In this document: positions 36,396-45,439 of the stretch, piece after piece | Layout of the letters: every line of letters starts with the position of its first letter | Position numbering within the stretch: the first letter of the stretch is position 1 | NCBI GenBank assembly: GCA_951812665.1 | Contig: CATOST010000023.1 | Location: forward strand, 124,001 to 188,000 | DNA length: 64,000 nucleotides | Origin: an uncultured Acidobacteriota bacterium | GTDB lineage: Bacteria; Acidobacteriota; UBA6911; RPQK01; JAJDTT01 | Direction: 5' to 3' | Notes under the pieces: model-generated | What the model was told of the DNA's origin: nothing | The model's input: the letters and a program-made list of their open reading frames with translations, nothing else | The model's database searches: none | Position numbers and translations under genes: made by a program

Positions 36396-36802
36396 TTCGT
36401 CATTTCTCCAAGTTTTCGGACGATTGAAGCGTTGGCCGGGGGGAACCGGAAAGTAGAAAGGCGGGACAAATCGACCCAACGACCCCGGCTCAGTGACGGC
36501 GTCGTCGGCAGCCGGCAGAGAAAGAACCGGATGTCCACCGTCTGCTCCGGGTAGCTATGGTGGGCTCTCCCGCACAATTCCAGGTGTGTTCCGGCCAGGT
36601 CCAGGCCCAATTCCTCGCGGACTTCCCGTCTCAGTCCGTCCCGAGCCGGTTCTCCCCGTTTCAGCTTCCCACCCGGAAATTCCCAGCAGCCCATGAGACT
36701 GTCCCGGGTCCGGCGCGGTTGGATCCAGACTCGGCCCTGGGACAGAAGAATGGCAACCGCCACGTCCACGCGGCGGGGCGCCGCTTGGGGCGGCCGGGTC
36801 AC
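36386..36802 (-). CDS. Nudix hydrolase, MutT-like
   Basis: About 138 residues. The Nudix box is complete (G, five residues, E, seven residues, then REVREELGL), so it hydrolyses nucleoside diphosphates linked to another group; MutT-type 8-oxo-dGTPase activity is one possibility. GTG 36802 overlaps the stop of the preceding gene as GTGA and is preferred because couplings of this type are the rule here; another GTG at 36832 would add ten residues. Last gene of the purF operon. The stop lies within a partial family R repeat. Confidence 0.85.
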   Translation of the reverse strand: MTRPPQAAPRRVDVAVAILLSQGRVWIQPRRTRDSLMGCWEFPGGKLKRGEPARDGLRREVREELGLDLAGTHLELCGRAHHSYPEQTVDIRFFLCRLPTTPSLSRGRWVDLSRLSTFRFPPANASIVRKLGEMTKNT

Positions 36803-37884
36803 CTGATCCGGCCTCGGGCCTCCACGGTCCACTCCCCCAGGACCTCCCCGCCCCGGTAGGGGAAGACCAGGTCGTGGAGATTGACGGCGCCACAGACGTG
36901 GTTGGGGATGATCCGGAGCCGTTGTCCCACCTCCAGGTGCACGCCGGGCGGCAGCTCCAGAAATCCGTGTTCCTCATTCATGAAGAAAAGGGTCATTTCC
37001 GGGTAGCCCCGGACCAGCCCATGTCCTTTGCGCGTGCCCGGACCCAGCGGGTCGCTGGTGAAGGTCTTGGAACCGCCGTCGACGATGACGCGCCCGGAAA
37101 CGGCGTTGCTGATGACGGTGACCAGCAACGAGGCCGCGCATTGCTCTTCGGTGCAGGTCTTCCATTCCAAGGTGTTGCGGTCGTTGAAGATATAGGTTCC
37201 CGGGCGCATCTCGTCCAGGCCCGGGATCAGATGGCAGTAGGGCGCGGACGGAGTGCTCCCGCCCGAGATCCGGGGGACAGGGAACTTCTCGGCCGCGAAG
37301 AGCTCCAATAACCGCTCCAGGTCGTTGACCAGCTTCTCGAGGGTATGGTGATTGCCGTCGAAGTCGGGGTGGACATGGCCCGGATAGAACATGAGCCCTT
37401 CGAAGTCGAGGCCGGGAGTGGCTTCGATGAGACGGGCGAGCCGGACCGCCTCCGGACCGGGCGCCACGCCGCAACGGCGAGCCCCCAGATCGATCTCCAC
37501 GTAGACGGGGATCCGGGCGCCGTCGGCGGCGCGGCCGGTCGTGGCGACGGCCTCTTCCGAGTCGAGGCTGACCGAAACTCGAGCGCGCTCCAGCACTGCC
37601 CGGAGGCGCCGGGCCTTGCTCTCGCCGATGGGAGGATAGGCGAGCATCAGGTCGTCCAACCCGGCTTTGCTCATGACTTCGGCCTCGCCCAGCTTGGCGA
37701 CCGTGATGCCGCAGGCTCCCGACTCCAACTGCTGCCGGGCCAGGCGAGGCATCTTGTGGGTCTTGATGTGAGGCCGTAGCGCCAGATCGTGCCGCTCGGC
37801 GTAAGCCGCCATCCTCCGGAGATTGTTCTCCATGACGTCCACGTCGATGATCATTGCGGGGGTTTCCAAGTCATCGAGTCTCAC
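36799..37884 (-). CDS. Alanine racemase/D-threonine aldolase-like PLP enzyme
   Basis: A 361-residue fold-type III PLP enzyme. LETPAMIIDVDVMENNLRRM followed by RPHIKTHKMPRLARQQ has the PLP lysine (IKTHK), and YVEIDLGARRCGV, GSTPSAP and VDGGSKTFTSD are typical of D-threonine aldolase/D-serine dehydratase-like proteins. A C-terminal HVCGAVNLHDL segment holds the metal-binding His-x-Cys-type residues. GTG 37884 is preferred: GGAGGT lies seven bases upstream and the upstream frame has no domain. Substrate probably a D-hydroxy amino acid. Twenty-six bases after purN, overlapping the Nudix gene. Confidence 0.88.
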   Translation of the reverse strand: MRLDDLETPAMIIDVDVMENNLRRMAAYAERHDLALRPHIKTHKMPRLARQQLESGACGITVAKLGEAEVMSKAGLDDLMLAYPPIGESKARRLRAVLERARVSVSLDSEEAVATTGRAADGARIPVYVEIDLGARRCGVAPGPEAVRLARLIEATPGLDFEGLMFYPGHVHPDFDGNHHTLEKLVNDLERLLELFAAEKFPVPRISGGSTPSAPYCHLIPGLDEMRPGTYIFNDRNTLEWKTCTEEQCAASLLVTVISNAVSGRVIVDGGSKTFTSDPLGPGTRKGHGLVRGYPEMTLFFMNEEHGFLELPPGVHLEVGQRLRIIPNHVCGAVNLHDLVFPYRGGEVLGEWTVEARGRIR

Positions 37885-37891
37885 GGCGGCT

Positions 37892-37897
37892 ACCTCC
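37892..37897 (-). promoter_or_regulatory. Ribosome binding site deciding the D-TA-like start
   Basis: GGAGGT on the minus strand seven bases before GTG 37884. It supports a non-ATG start for the PLP enzyme. Confidence 0.65.
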
Positions 37898-37910
37898 GGA
37901 TGTGACTTCG

Positions 37911-38516
37911 TTACTCGGGCATGATTCGGACTCTTCGACCCTCGACTCGGACCCGGTTCTGGCAGACCAGCTTCAGAGCCTCGGGGTAGATCTGGTGCTC
38001 GTGCACCAGGATTCGAGAGGAGAGGCTCTCCTCGCTGTCGCCGTCTTCGACCGGAACCGGGTGTTGGAGGATGATGGCGCCATGGTCCAGCTCTTCGTCC
38101 ACGAAATGGACGGTGCAGCCGGTCACCTTGGCGCCCCACTCCAACGCCTGGCGCTGAGCGTGCAGTCCGGTGAAGGCCGGGAGGAGCGAAGGATGGATGT
38201 TGAGAATTCGAAGCGGATACTGTTTCACCAGTTCGGGGCCCAGAATACGCATGAACCCGGCCAGGCAGACCAGGTCCACCTGGGCCGATTTGAACTCACG
38301 GGCCAGCAGGCGGCTGTAGGCGTCTCGCCCCAGACCCTTGGACGGGATGCAAACGGTGGGGTAGTTGCGTTCTCTGGCCAGTTCCAGACCCGCGGCCGAC
38401 GCCCGGTTGGAAAGCACGAGTGAGATCCGGGCCGGTATTCTTCCCGCTTCAATGGCGTCGGACAGCGCCCGGAAGTTGGAGCCTCGGCCGCTGATGAGAA
38501 TACCGACGTTGTTCAT
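37911..38516 (-). CDS. purN: Phosphoribosylglycinamide formyltransferase
   Basis: A 201-residue folate-dependent enzyme that formylates glycinamide ribonucleotide in purine synthesis. ISGRGSNFRALSDAI at the N-terminus, LVLSNRASAAGLELA, NIHPSLLPAFTGLHA (catalytic Asn and His) and VHFVDEELDHGAII (catalytic Asp) are complete. Start overlaps the purM stop by four bases. Confidence 0.97.
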   Translation of the reverse strand: MNNVGILISGRGSNFRALSDAIEAGRIPARISLVLSNRASAAGLELARERNYPTVCIPSKGLGRDAYSRLLAREFKSAQVDLVCLAGFMRILGPELVKQYPLRILNIHPSLLPAFTGLHAQRQALEWGAKVTGCTVHFVDEELDHGAIILQHPVPVEDGDSEESLSSRILVHEHQIYPEALKLVCQNRVRVEGRRVRIMPE

Positions 38517-39535
38517 GTGTATTGGACCCTGCTCTCTCCCTCCACGATTTCCCCAACCAGGACGTACGCTTCCCCGGCCCGTTCCAGATCGCTCGTGACG
38601 GTGTCGATACCGTCCCGGCCCACGACCAGGATCATGCCCAGACCCATATTGAAGGTCCGGTACATTTCAGCTTCTTTCACCGGTCCCAACTCCTGAATCA
38701 GCCTAAAAATGGGGAGATTTTCCCAGCTACCCCGGCGAACTCGAGCGTCCAGAACCGGAGGGAGCACTCGAGCCAGATTGTCGGTGATCCCGCCGCCGGT
38801 GATGTGCGCCACGGCGTGGAGAGTATCCTGTCCCAAGAGGCCCTGAAGAGAAGGGAGATAGTTGCGATGGGGGATCAGCAGCTCTTCTCCCAGGGTTTTT
38901 CCGAGGGTCCCTACGTAGCTGTCCACCGTCATGTTCTCCCGCTCGAAGAAGAGTTTTCGGACCAGGGAGTAGCCGTTGGTGTGAATCCCGGAAGAGGGGA
39001 GTCCCACCAGGACGTCCCCGTCTCGGACTCGACCCGGGTTGGGGACTCTGGATTCGTCCGCCATCCCCACGATGAACCCGGCAAGGTCGTATTCTCCCTC
39101 CTGGTAGAAGTCGGGCATCTCGGCGGTCTCGCCGCCCAGCAGAACGCAACCGGCTTCCTTGCACCCGTCGACCAACCCCTTCACCACCTCCCGGACGACG
39201 TGCGGTTCGAGTTTGCCCGTGGCGATGTAGTCGAGAAAGAAAAGGGGGTGCGCCCCATGAACCAGGATGTCGTTGGTGCAGTGCGCCACCAGGTCCATCC
39301 CCACGGTGTCGTGCACACTCGTCAGGAAGGCGATCTTGAGCTTGGTCCCCACTCCGTCGGCGCTGGAGACCAGGATCGGTCTCTCCAGTTCGCCGAAGCC
39401 GGGCCGGTAGAGACCCGAGAAGGTGCCGAAATCGGTCAGGACCCGGGAGTCGAAAGTGGATCGGACCAGACCCCGAATTCCGGCGTAGGCCCGGTTGGCG
39501 GCATCCACGTCCACCCCGGCGTCGCGATACCTCAT
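38513..39535 (-). CDS. purM: Phosphoribosylaminoimidazole synthetase
   Basis: A 340-residue AIR synthetase closing the imidazole ring of purines. YRDAGVDVDAANRAY at the N-terminus, SADGVGTKLKIAF, GCVLLGGETAEMPDFY, and HITGGGITDNLARVLP are family signatures. Overlaps both purF (ATGA) and purN, so it is translated from the same message. Confidence 0.97.
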   Translation of the reverse strand: MRYRDAGVDVDAANRAYAGIRGLVRSTFDSRVLTDFGTFSGLYRPGFGELERPILVSSADGVGTKLKIAFLTSVHDTVGMDLVAHCTNDILVHGAHPLFFLDYIATGKLEPHVVREVVKGLVDGCKEAGCVLLGGETAEMPDFYQEGEYDLAGFIVGMADESRVPNPGRVRDGDVLVGLPSSGIHTNGYSLVRKLFFERENMTVDSYVGTLGKTLGEELLIPHRNYLPSLQGLLGQDTLHAVAHITGGGITDNLARVLPPVLDARVRRGSWENLPIFRLIQELGPVKEAEMYRTFNMGLGMILVVGRDGIDTVTSDLERAGEAYVLVGEIVEGESRVQYT

Positions 39536-40962
39536 TTCTGCGGCGGGTTCTGAATCATTCCGTTTTCGGCCAGTTCGAACAACTGTTTCTGGCCCGAATC
39601 TCGAGTCGGGGGAATGGGGTATTTCTCGTCGAAGCAGGCTGCACAGAAGTTTCCCCGGTCAGACACGGATTCCTTCATGCCTTCCAGGGAGAGGTAGGCG
39701 AGACTGTCGGCTCGCACGTGCTTGCGGATTCCCTCGACGGTGTTGTTGGCGGCGATGAGTTCGGCATGAGTCGGCGTGTCGATGCCGTAATAGCAGGGGG
39801 AGACGGTGGGCGGAGAACTGACGCGCAGGTGGACCTCGGTGGCGCCTGCCAAGCGGACCATCTCCACGATCTTCCGGCTCGTCGTCCCCCGAACCACCGA
39901 GTCGTCGCAGAGGACCACCCTTTTTCCGGTCAGAAGCTCCCGGATGGGGTTCAGCTTGACCTTCACGCCGAAATGCCGGATGGACTGCTTGGGTTCGATG
40001 AAGGTCCTTCCCACGTAATGGTTGCGGATCAGACCGAACTGGAAGGGAATGCCCGACTCCTTGGCGTAGCCCAGGGCGGCCGTGACGCCCGAATCCGGAA
40101 CCGGGACCACCACGTCCGCGTCGGTCGGAGCTTCACGGGCCAGCCGGCGGCCCATCCGGTAGCGGGCTCCGTGGACGCTGGTCCCGAATACCCGGCTGTC
40201 CGGCCGGCTGAAATAGACTTGCTCAAAGATGCAGAAGGCGTGCCGTGACGCCTCGGGTTGCCGAAAGGAATGGAGCGAACCATCCTGGATCCGCAAGATC
40301 TCGCCCGGTTCGACATCCCGCAGATAGCGTGCCCCGATCAGGTCGAAGGCGCAGGTCTCGGAGGCAAGCACGTACGCTTCCTCCAACTGGCCCAGGCAGA
40401 GCGGACGCACGCCCATGGGGTCCCGGATCGCGTAAATGCAATCCGGACGCTGCAACAGCATGGAGTAGGCGCCCCGGATGACCTGGAGGATCTCCAGCAG
40501 GGCGTCGTCCAGATTCTCAGTCGGACAGTGAGCCAGAAGATGGAGAACGACTTCGGTGTCGCTGGTGGACTGGAAAATGGCTCCTTCCGCTTCCAGGCTC
40601 CGTCTCAGCGATCCGGTGTTGACGATGTTCCCGTTGTGGGCCAGGGCGACGGGTCCGCGCCAGGATTGGGTGACGATGGGCTGGGCGTTGGCCAGCAGGC
40701 TGTCTCCCATGGTGGAGTAGCGGACGTGGGCCGTGGCCGAAAGTCCGGGCAGCCCTTCCAGCTTCTCGTCGCTGAAGACCTCGGCGACGTAGCCCATTCC
40801 TCGTTCCTGGTGCAGCCGCGTTCCGTCGGAGGAGACGATCCCGGCCGACTCCTGGCCTCGATGCTGGAGGGCGTAGAGTCCCAGATAGGCGTGGCGGGCC
40901 GCCTCGGGGTGAGAGGCGATGCCAAAGACGCCGCACTCGTCGTGAAACTTGTCCTCATGCAT
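39532..40962 (-). CDS. purF: Amidophosphoribosyltransferase
   Basis: A 476-residue enzyme of the first committed step of purine synthesis. ATG 40962 is chosen: MHEDKFHDECGVFGIA has the catalytic Cys at position 10, after a short propeptide of the kind cleaved in Bacillus-type enzymes. Class II glutamine amidotransferase domain first, then the PRTase domain (VVLCDDSVVRGTTSRKIV). Cysteines in FCIFEQVYFSRPDS and GNFCAACFDEKYP fit the 4Fe-4S subtype. First gene of a five-gene minus-strand operon. Confidence 0.97.
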   Translation of the reverse strand: MHEDKFHDECGVFGIASHPEAARHAYLGLYALQHRGQESAGIVSSDGTRLHQERGMGYVAEVFSDEKLEGLPGLSATAHVRYSTMGDSLLANAQPIVTQSWRGPVALAHNGNIVNTGSLRRSLEAEGAIFQSTSDTEVVLHLLAHCPTENLDDALLEILQVIRGAYSMLLQRPDCIYAIRDPMGVRPLCLGQLEEAYVLASETCAFDLIGARYLRDVEPGEILRIQDGSLHSFRQPEASRHAFCIFEQVYFSRPDSRVFGTSVHGARYRMGRRLAREAPTDADVVVPVPDSGVTAALGYAKESGIPFQFGLIRNHYVGRTFIEPKQSIRHFGVKVKLNPIRELLTGKRVVLCDDSVVRGTTSRKIVEMVRLAGATEVHLRVSSPPTVSPCYYGIDTPTHAELIAANNTVEGIRKHVRADSLAYLSLEGMKESVSDRGNFCAACFDEKYPIPPTRDSGQKQLFELAENGMIQNPPQK

Positions 40963-41063
40963 GGACTGTTCGCGTTTGGGAAGGGCCCGCGCGGAGGCTG
41001 ACCTCCACGGCGGCAATATATTCCCCAGCGGACGGCAAATCAATACGATAAGGAGTAATAGCT

Positions 41064-41093
41064 TAGGCGTGCCCCTTGTGGGTACCCTCTTCG
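41064..41093. repeat. Family R palindromic repeat, copy R4
   Basis: GCGTGCCCC, TTGTG, GGGTACCCTC: arms slightly degenerate relative to the other copies, in the same orientation as R2. It sits in the 360-base gap between divergent purF and the TonB receptor gene. Confidence 0.8.
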
Positions 41094-41219
41094 ACTCTCC
41101 GGCCTTCCGTGATCCTGACGTCCTGGGCCCTCAGAACCGAGAAACCCGGGGACGGAGCGGGTGGACCGGGTTTTTCTTTGGGGAAGGCGTCGGCTCGCAA
41201 TAATTTGAGCGAATCCAGG

Positions 41220-41248
41220 TTGACAGGGGTCTGAGATATCTTCAGAAT
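41220..41248 (+). promoter_or_regulatory. Candidate sigma-70 promoter of the TonB receptor gene
   Basis: TTGACA (41220-41225) and CAGAAT (41243-41248) separated by 17 bases, about 75 bases upstream of the receptor start. The rest of the 360-base gap between purF and the receptor gene holds repeat R4 and nothing else recognised. Confidence 0.55.
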
Positions 41249-41322
41249 ACCGATGGTTGACCCAGGCCATTCGGGAGGAATGGTGTATCCCAGGCTCAAC
41301 TAACCAAACGTAGGGGGTCTTG

Positions 41323-44300
41323 ATGGACAGCAAACGATTGTGTCTCGCGCTGCTTCTGGTGGGACTGAGCTTCGGCTTGGCCCTGGGACAGGGAGACAGG
41401 GCTACGGTGGTGGGAACCGTCAGCGACAGCACCGGCGCAGTGATTCCAGGCGCCGAGGTGTACATGACCCAGGTCGCCACCAACCAGGTCCACTCCTCGC
41501 TCTCCAGCGACACCGGCCAGTTCGCCATCGCGGCACTGCCGGCGGACGTGTACGAACTGAGGGTCACCATGCCCGGCTTCAAGACGGAGGTTCGCTCCGG
41601 CTTGAAGGTGGACGTGGGGCAGACCTTCCGTCTCGACATCGAATTGAGCGTCGGTGAAGTGTCCGAGGTGGTGGAGGTCGCCTCCACCGCGCCCATTCTC
41701 AAGACGGAGACGGCGGAGTTCGGGCAGGTGATCGACAATAAGAAGATCATCAGCATCCCGCTGAATCAGAGAGATGTCTTCGGCGTGTTGGGCGGTCTGA
41801 CCCCAGGGGTCCAGCCGTTGCGCAACGTGGGCGGCGTCACCAGCGGCGTTGCGTTCAACGTCCGGGGCATGCGCCGGGCCGACAACAACGCCACGCTGGA
41901 CGGCTCCCAGATGAGCGAGACCAACGGTTCGCTCCAGTTTTTCGCCAACCCCGACGCCATTCAGGAGTTCGAGGTCAAGAGCGGCCTCTATGGCGCCGAG
42001 TACGGCATCAAGCCGGGCGGCCAGTTCAGTGCCGTCACCAAGAGCGGCACCAACGAGTTGCACGGCACCATCTTCTGGTTCCACCGCAACGACAACCTGG
42101 ATGCCCGGAACTTCTTCGACACCGGTCGCAAGAATGAGTTCAAACGGAATCAGTTCGGCGCCGTTGCCGGCGGACCGCTCATGGTCCCAGGCCTGTATGA
42201 CGGCCGCGACCAGTCCTGGTGGTTCTTCGCCTACAGCGGCGAGCGGATTCGCCAGTTCCAGTCGCTGACGGGGATTATGCCCACGGCAGCGGAGCGGGGC
42301 GGCGTCTTCTCCAGCACCATCATGGATCCCATGACGGGCGAACCTTTTCCCAACAACACCATCCCCGCCAACCGGATCGCTCCCCAGTCCAAGCTGCTGG
42401 GAGACCTCTGGCCGTCGCCCAACACCGACATCAGCCGGGGATTCAACTACACCAGCGCCTCCAGCGCCCCGGGGGAACGGAACGAGTACATCGTCCGAAT
42501 GGACATCAAGACGGGAGACGACAGCCGCTGGTTCGGCCGTTTCCTCTTCAATCAGCGGCCCATCACCTTTGTCAACATCGTTGACGCCTTCACCGTCATC
42601 AACGGTTTGGACAACTGGGCCCAGAACATCGTCAACACCCGGAATTTCGGACCCAACGTGGTCAATGAGCTGGGTCTCCACTTCTATCGGCGGCCCTACA
42701 ATCCAGGCTTCCCGCCGGGGGGACCCGACTTGGCCGACCAGTTGAACTTCCCCAACTGGCCCAAGCGGGGTGTGGACCTCCGTGGAACGCCTCGAGTCGG
42801 TGTAACCGGTTACCCCACCCTCGGATCCCGCCCCAACCGCGGCCCCGTCCCTGAGGGACAGTGGGAGCTCAAGGAGAACGTCAGTTGGACCAAGGGCAAC
42901 CACTACCTGAAGGCGGGCTACCACTACCGGTACCACTACGTCTTCTTCGGCTTGGAGCGGCGCAGTGAACTCTACTCCAATAAGCCCAATTGGTACACTG
43001 GGAACACCTTGGCTAACTTCTATCTGGGATACCTGTCCGGATCCCGCGAGGGAAGCGAGGCGCGCTTGAACCACAACTTCCCGGGTCACTACATCTATCT
43101 GCAGGACAGTTGGAAGGCCACTCCCAGATTGACCCTCCAGCTCGGCCTTCGGTATGAATTGCGCCAGGGGTGGGAAGACAAGCGAGGGTTCTCCACCAAC
43201 CTGAAAGCCGACTGCGCGTTGCGCACGGAGAATCCGATTCCCGAATGCTATTCCCCGGCTCTCCTCAACCAGACCCTCGTGTTTCCCGAGACTGGCCGGT
43301 TCGAGCCGCAGGTGAACGTCTTCACCTGGACCAAGAACGGGTTTCAGCCCCGCGTGGGTCTCTCCTACCGTCTGACGGATCGGACGGTGCTGCGTATCGG
43401 CGGCGGCATCTACGGAAACGAGCCGCCGGGCGGCATGATGTACGGGGCATCGGCCCTGGGCAACCCCAGGCCCAACTCGGGTCAGAGGGATTTTGAAGCC
43501 GATGCGGCGTTCCCGAACCTCTTCATCGCCAACCCCTACGACGAGTCGATTCTGATCGGCGGCGCCAGCGGCTTGGCAACTGTGGGGGGCGGATACGAAG
43601 ACGTCATGCCCCAGTGGTACGTGCCCAACTTCGGCCTGTCCATCCAACACCGCGCCGGCGAGAACAGCATGTTCGAGGTCGGATACGAGGGCTCCCGCTC
43701 GGTGCACGAGATGCAGGTCTTCCGGTTCAACGACGCGGTTCCGGGTGACGGCCCTCGTCAGGAACGGCGGCCCTGGCCCTCCATGGGGCGGTATTACATG
43801 CTTCTGGGCAACGGAGACCAGACCTACCACGGTTTCAATTTCAAGTGGGAAAAGCGGCCGGGTCAGTACGGTCTGACCTCGCTCCTGGTCTTCAGTTGGG
43901 GCAAGAGTATCGACACCACCGGTGGGCGCCTCAGCGTCACGGGCGACCCGCGCGAAGTGAGCCGAAACCTCTGGGCCGACGGCTTCACCTACAAGAACCG
44001 GGGAAGAGGCGAAGGCAACATCCCGATGCGGCTGGCTTGGTTGAAGGGTTGGGACATCCCCTTCGGACCCGGCCGCGCCTACGGTTCGGACGGCTTCTTC
44101 AGTCAGATCTTTGGCGGTTGGAGTGCCTACGCCATCACCACACTGCAGAAGGGGCACTGGTACACGGTGTCCACTTCGGACCTGCTCGACGTGGGGAGCA
44201 ACGCTTCCCAGCGGCCTGACCTGCTTCGGGATCCCAATTCCGGCAGCCGGCGGCCTGAGGCGTGGTTCCGGGCGGAAGCGTTCGCAGCGCCGCCTCCCGG

Positions 44301-44553
44301 CAGGTACGGAAACGCGGGCCGCGGCATCGTCGAAGGTCCAGGTACCATCAACGTGGACTTCTCGCTATTGCGGGATTTCCACTTGGGTGAGGAGACGCGA
44401 ATCCAGTTCCGGTTCGAGGCCTTCAACCTGACCAATCACACCAACCTCAACTCAAACTGGAACACCTTCAACTTCAACCACGGGTCTTTCGGCTCCATCG
44501 GATCGTCGCTGACCGCAAGACAGTTGCAGTTCGGCCTGAAGATCTATTTCTGA
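41323..44553 (+). CDS. TonB-dependent receptor, Oar-like, with carboxypeptidase-regulatory domain
   Basis: A 1,076-residue outer-membrane receptor. ATG 41323 has GGGGG upstream; signal peptide RLCLALLLVGLSFGLALGQG. Residues about 24-105 are a carboxypeptidase-regulatory-like domain (ATVVGTVSDSTGAVIPGAEV). The plug follows (NVRGMRRADNNATLDGSQMS, IQEFEVKSGLYGAEYGIKPG), then a large beta-barrel ending in QLQFGLKIYF, a typical barrel terminus with final Phe. This architecture is abundant in Acidobacteriota. Cargo unknown; oligosaccharide or peptide uptake is the family guess. No SusD partner is next to it. A terminator follows at 44575. Confidence 0.93.
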   Translation: MDSKRLCLALLLVGLSFGLALGQGDRATVVGTVSDSTGAVIPGAEVYMTQVATNQVHSSLSSDTGQFAIAALPADVYELRVTMPGFKTEVRSGLKVDVGQTFRLDIELSVGEVSEVVEVASTAPILKTETAEFGQVIDNKKIISIPLNQRDVFGVLGGLTPGVQPLRNVGGVTSGVAFNVRGMRRADNNATLDGSQMSETNGSLQFFANPDAIQEFEVKSGLYGAEYGIKPGGQFSAVTKSGTNELHGTIFWFHRNDNLDARNFFDTGRKNEFKRNQFGAVAGGPLMVPGLYDGRDQSWWFFAYSGERIRQFQSLTGIMPTAAERGGVFSSTIMDPMTGEPFPNNTIPANRIAPQSKLLGDLWPSPNTDISRGFNYTSASSAPGERNEYIVRMDIKTGDDSRWFGRFLFNQRPITFVNIVDAFTVINGLDNWAQNIVNTRNFGPNVVNELGLHFYRRPYNPGFPPGGPDLADQLNFPNWPKRGVDLRGTPRVGVTGYPTLGSRPNRGPVPEGQWELKENVSWTKGNHYLKAGYHYRYHYVFFGLERRSELYSNKPNWYTGNTLANFYLGYLSGSREGSEARLNHNFPGHYIYLQDSWKATPRLTLQLGLRYELRQGWEDKRGFSTNLKADCALRTENPIPECYSPALLNQTLVFPETGRFEPQVNVFTWTKNGFQPRVGLSYRLTDRTVLRIGGGIYGNEPPGGMMYGASALGNPRPNSGQRDFEADAAFPNLFIANPYDESILIGGASGLATVGGGYEDVMPQWYVPNFGLSIQHRAGENSMFEVGYEGSRSVHEMQVFRFNDAVPGDGPRQERRPWPSMGRYYMLLGNGDQTYHGFNFKWEKRPGQYGLTSLLVFSWGKSIDTTGGRLSVTGDPREVSRNLWADGFTYKNRGRGEGNIPMRLAWLKGWDIPFGPGRAYGSDGFFSQIFGGWSAYAITTLQKGHWYTVSTSDLLDVGSNASQRPDLLRDPNSGSRRPEAWFRAEAFAAPPPGRYGNAGRGIVEGPGTINVDFSLLRDFHLGEETRIQFRFEAFNLTNHTNLNSNWNTFNFNHGSFGSIGSSLTARQLQFGLKIYF

Positions 44554-44574
44554 TCCAGGTTGCAGTCGATGTTC

Positions 44575-44613
44575 AAAAGCGCGCCCGCCTTGCGGTGGGC
44601 GCGCTTTTTTTTG
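44575..44613 (+). terminator. Rho-independent terminator after the TonB receptor gene
   Basis: Arms GCGCGCCCGCC (44579-44589) and GGTGGGCGCGC (44594-44604), a TTGC loop, and eight T residues (44605-44612), preceded by AAAA. Eleven-base stem with one wobble pair. It also faces the convergent SDR gene. Confidence 0.93.
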
Positions 44614-44638
44614 TTTAGAGCGTGTTGCGAGATCCTGC

Positions 44639-45415
44639 TCAGGCGCAGTAGCCGCCGTCCAGCAATATGGTGTGCCCGGTGACGTAGGCGGAAGCCTCGG
44701 AGGCCAGGAAGACCACCGATCCCTTGATGTCGTCGTATTGAGCCATGCGGCCCAGGAAGGTGTTGCTGCAGTACTGGGACAGGAAGGGTTCCGTCTCGCC
44801 ACCGAGAGCGAGGCCCCCGGGGGCGATGGCGTTGACCCGGACCCCCTTGGGACCCGCCCAGGCGGCCAGGTACTTGGTCAGGCCGATCATCCCATGCTTG
44901 TTGAAGTGGTAGTCGGGGGGCGTTGTCATGTCGGTGCCGGCGTAGTTGGTGAAATTGGGGGCAACGACTGACTGGATGGAGCCGATATTCACTATGGTTC
45001 CTAGTCCCCGTTCCATCATCCGGTCCACGAAGGCCCTGGAGATGGCGAAAACGCCGGTGGCATTGATCGCCATGGATCGCTCCCAGGCCTGGAGGGGATC
45101 GGTGTAGGCTCTCATGGGCCGAGCCACCGAGTTGTTGACCAGGACGTCGACGGCGCCGAACTCCTTCCAGACCCGTTCGCAGAAATCCAGGATCGACGAC
45201 TCGCTTCCCTGATCGAATCCGTCGCCGCTGGCGGAGAGGCCCCTCCCCTCCAACTCCGCTGACCAGTCCCGGCAGCGCTGCCGATTTCTGGAGGCGATGA
45301 CGACGTGGGCTCCGGCCTCGGCCAGACCCTCGGAAATGGGCTTGCCGTAGAATCCGGTGCCGCCGGTGACGACTGATACTTTGCCGGTGAGATCCAGTAG
45401 CTGCTTGACGTTCAT
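44639..45415 (-). CDS. SDR-family oxidoreductase
   Basis: A 258-residue classical SDR. TGGTGFYGKPISEGL is the nucleotide loop; VNNSVARPM, GTIVNIGSIQS and the catalytic YHFNK are present, the YxxxK lysine intact, and HTILLDGGYCA ends the protein. The gap to the divergent PHP gene is only 24 bases. Substrate unknown; sugar or secondary-alcohol dehydrogenation is plausible. Confidence 0.88.
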   Translation of the reverse strand: MNVKQLLDLTGKVSVVTGGTGFYGKPISEGLAEAGAHVVIASRNRQRCRDWSAELEGRGLSASGDGFDQGSESSILDFCERVWKEFGAVDVLVNNSVARPMRAYTDPLQAWERSMAINATGVFAISRAFVDRMMERGLGTIVNIGSIQSVVAPNFTNYAGTDMTTPPDYHFNKHGMIGLTKYLAAWAGPKGVRVNAIAPGGLALGGETEPFLSQYCSNTFLGRMAQYDDIKGSVVFLASEASAYVTGHTILLDGGYCA

Positions 45416-45439
45416 GGCAACGCATATTTATATCACCTC

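Noticed and set aside
41296..44157. Long antisense reading frame of about 950 codons opposite the TonB receptor
   Set aside because: High-GC shadow of the receptor gene in another phase; no recognisable domain, and the plus-strand gene is unmistakable.
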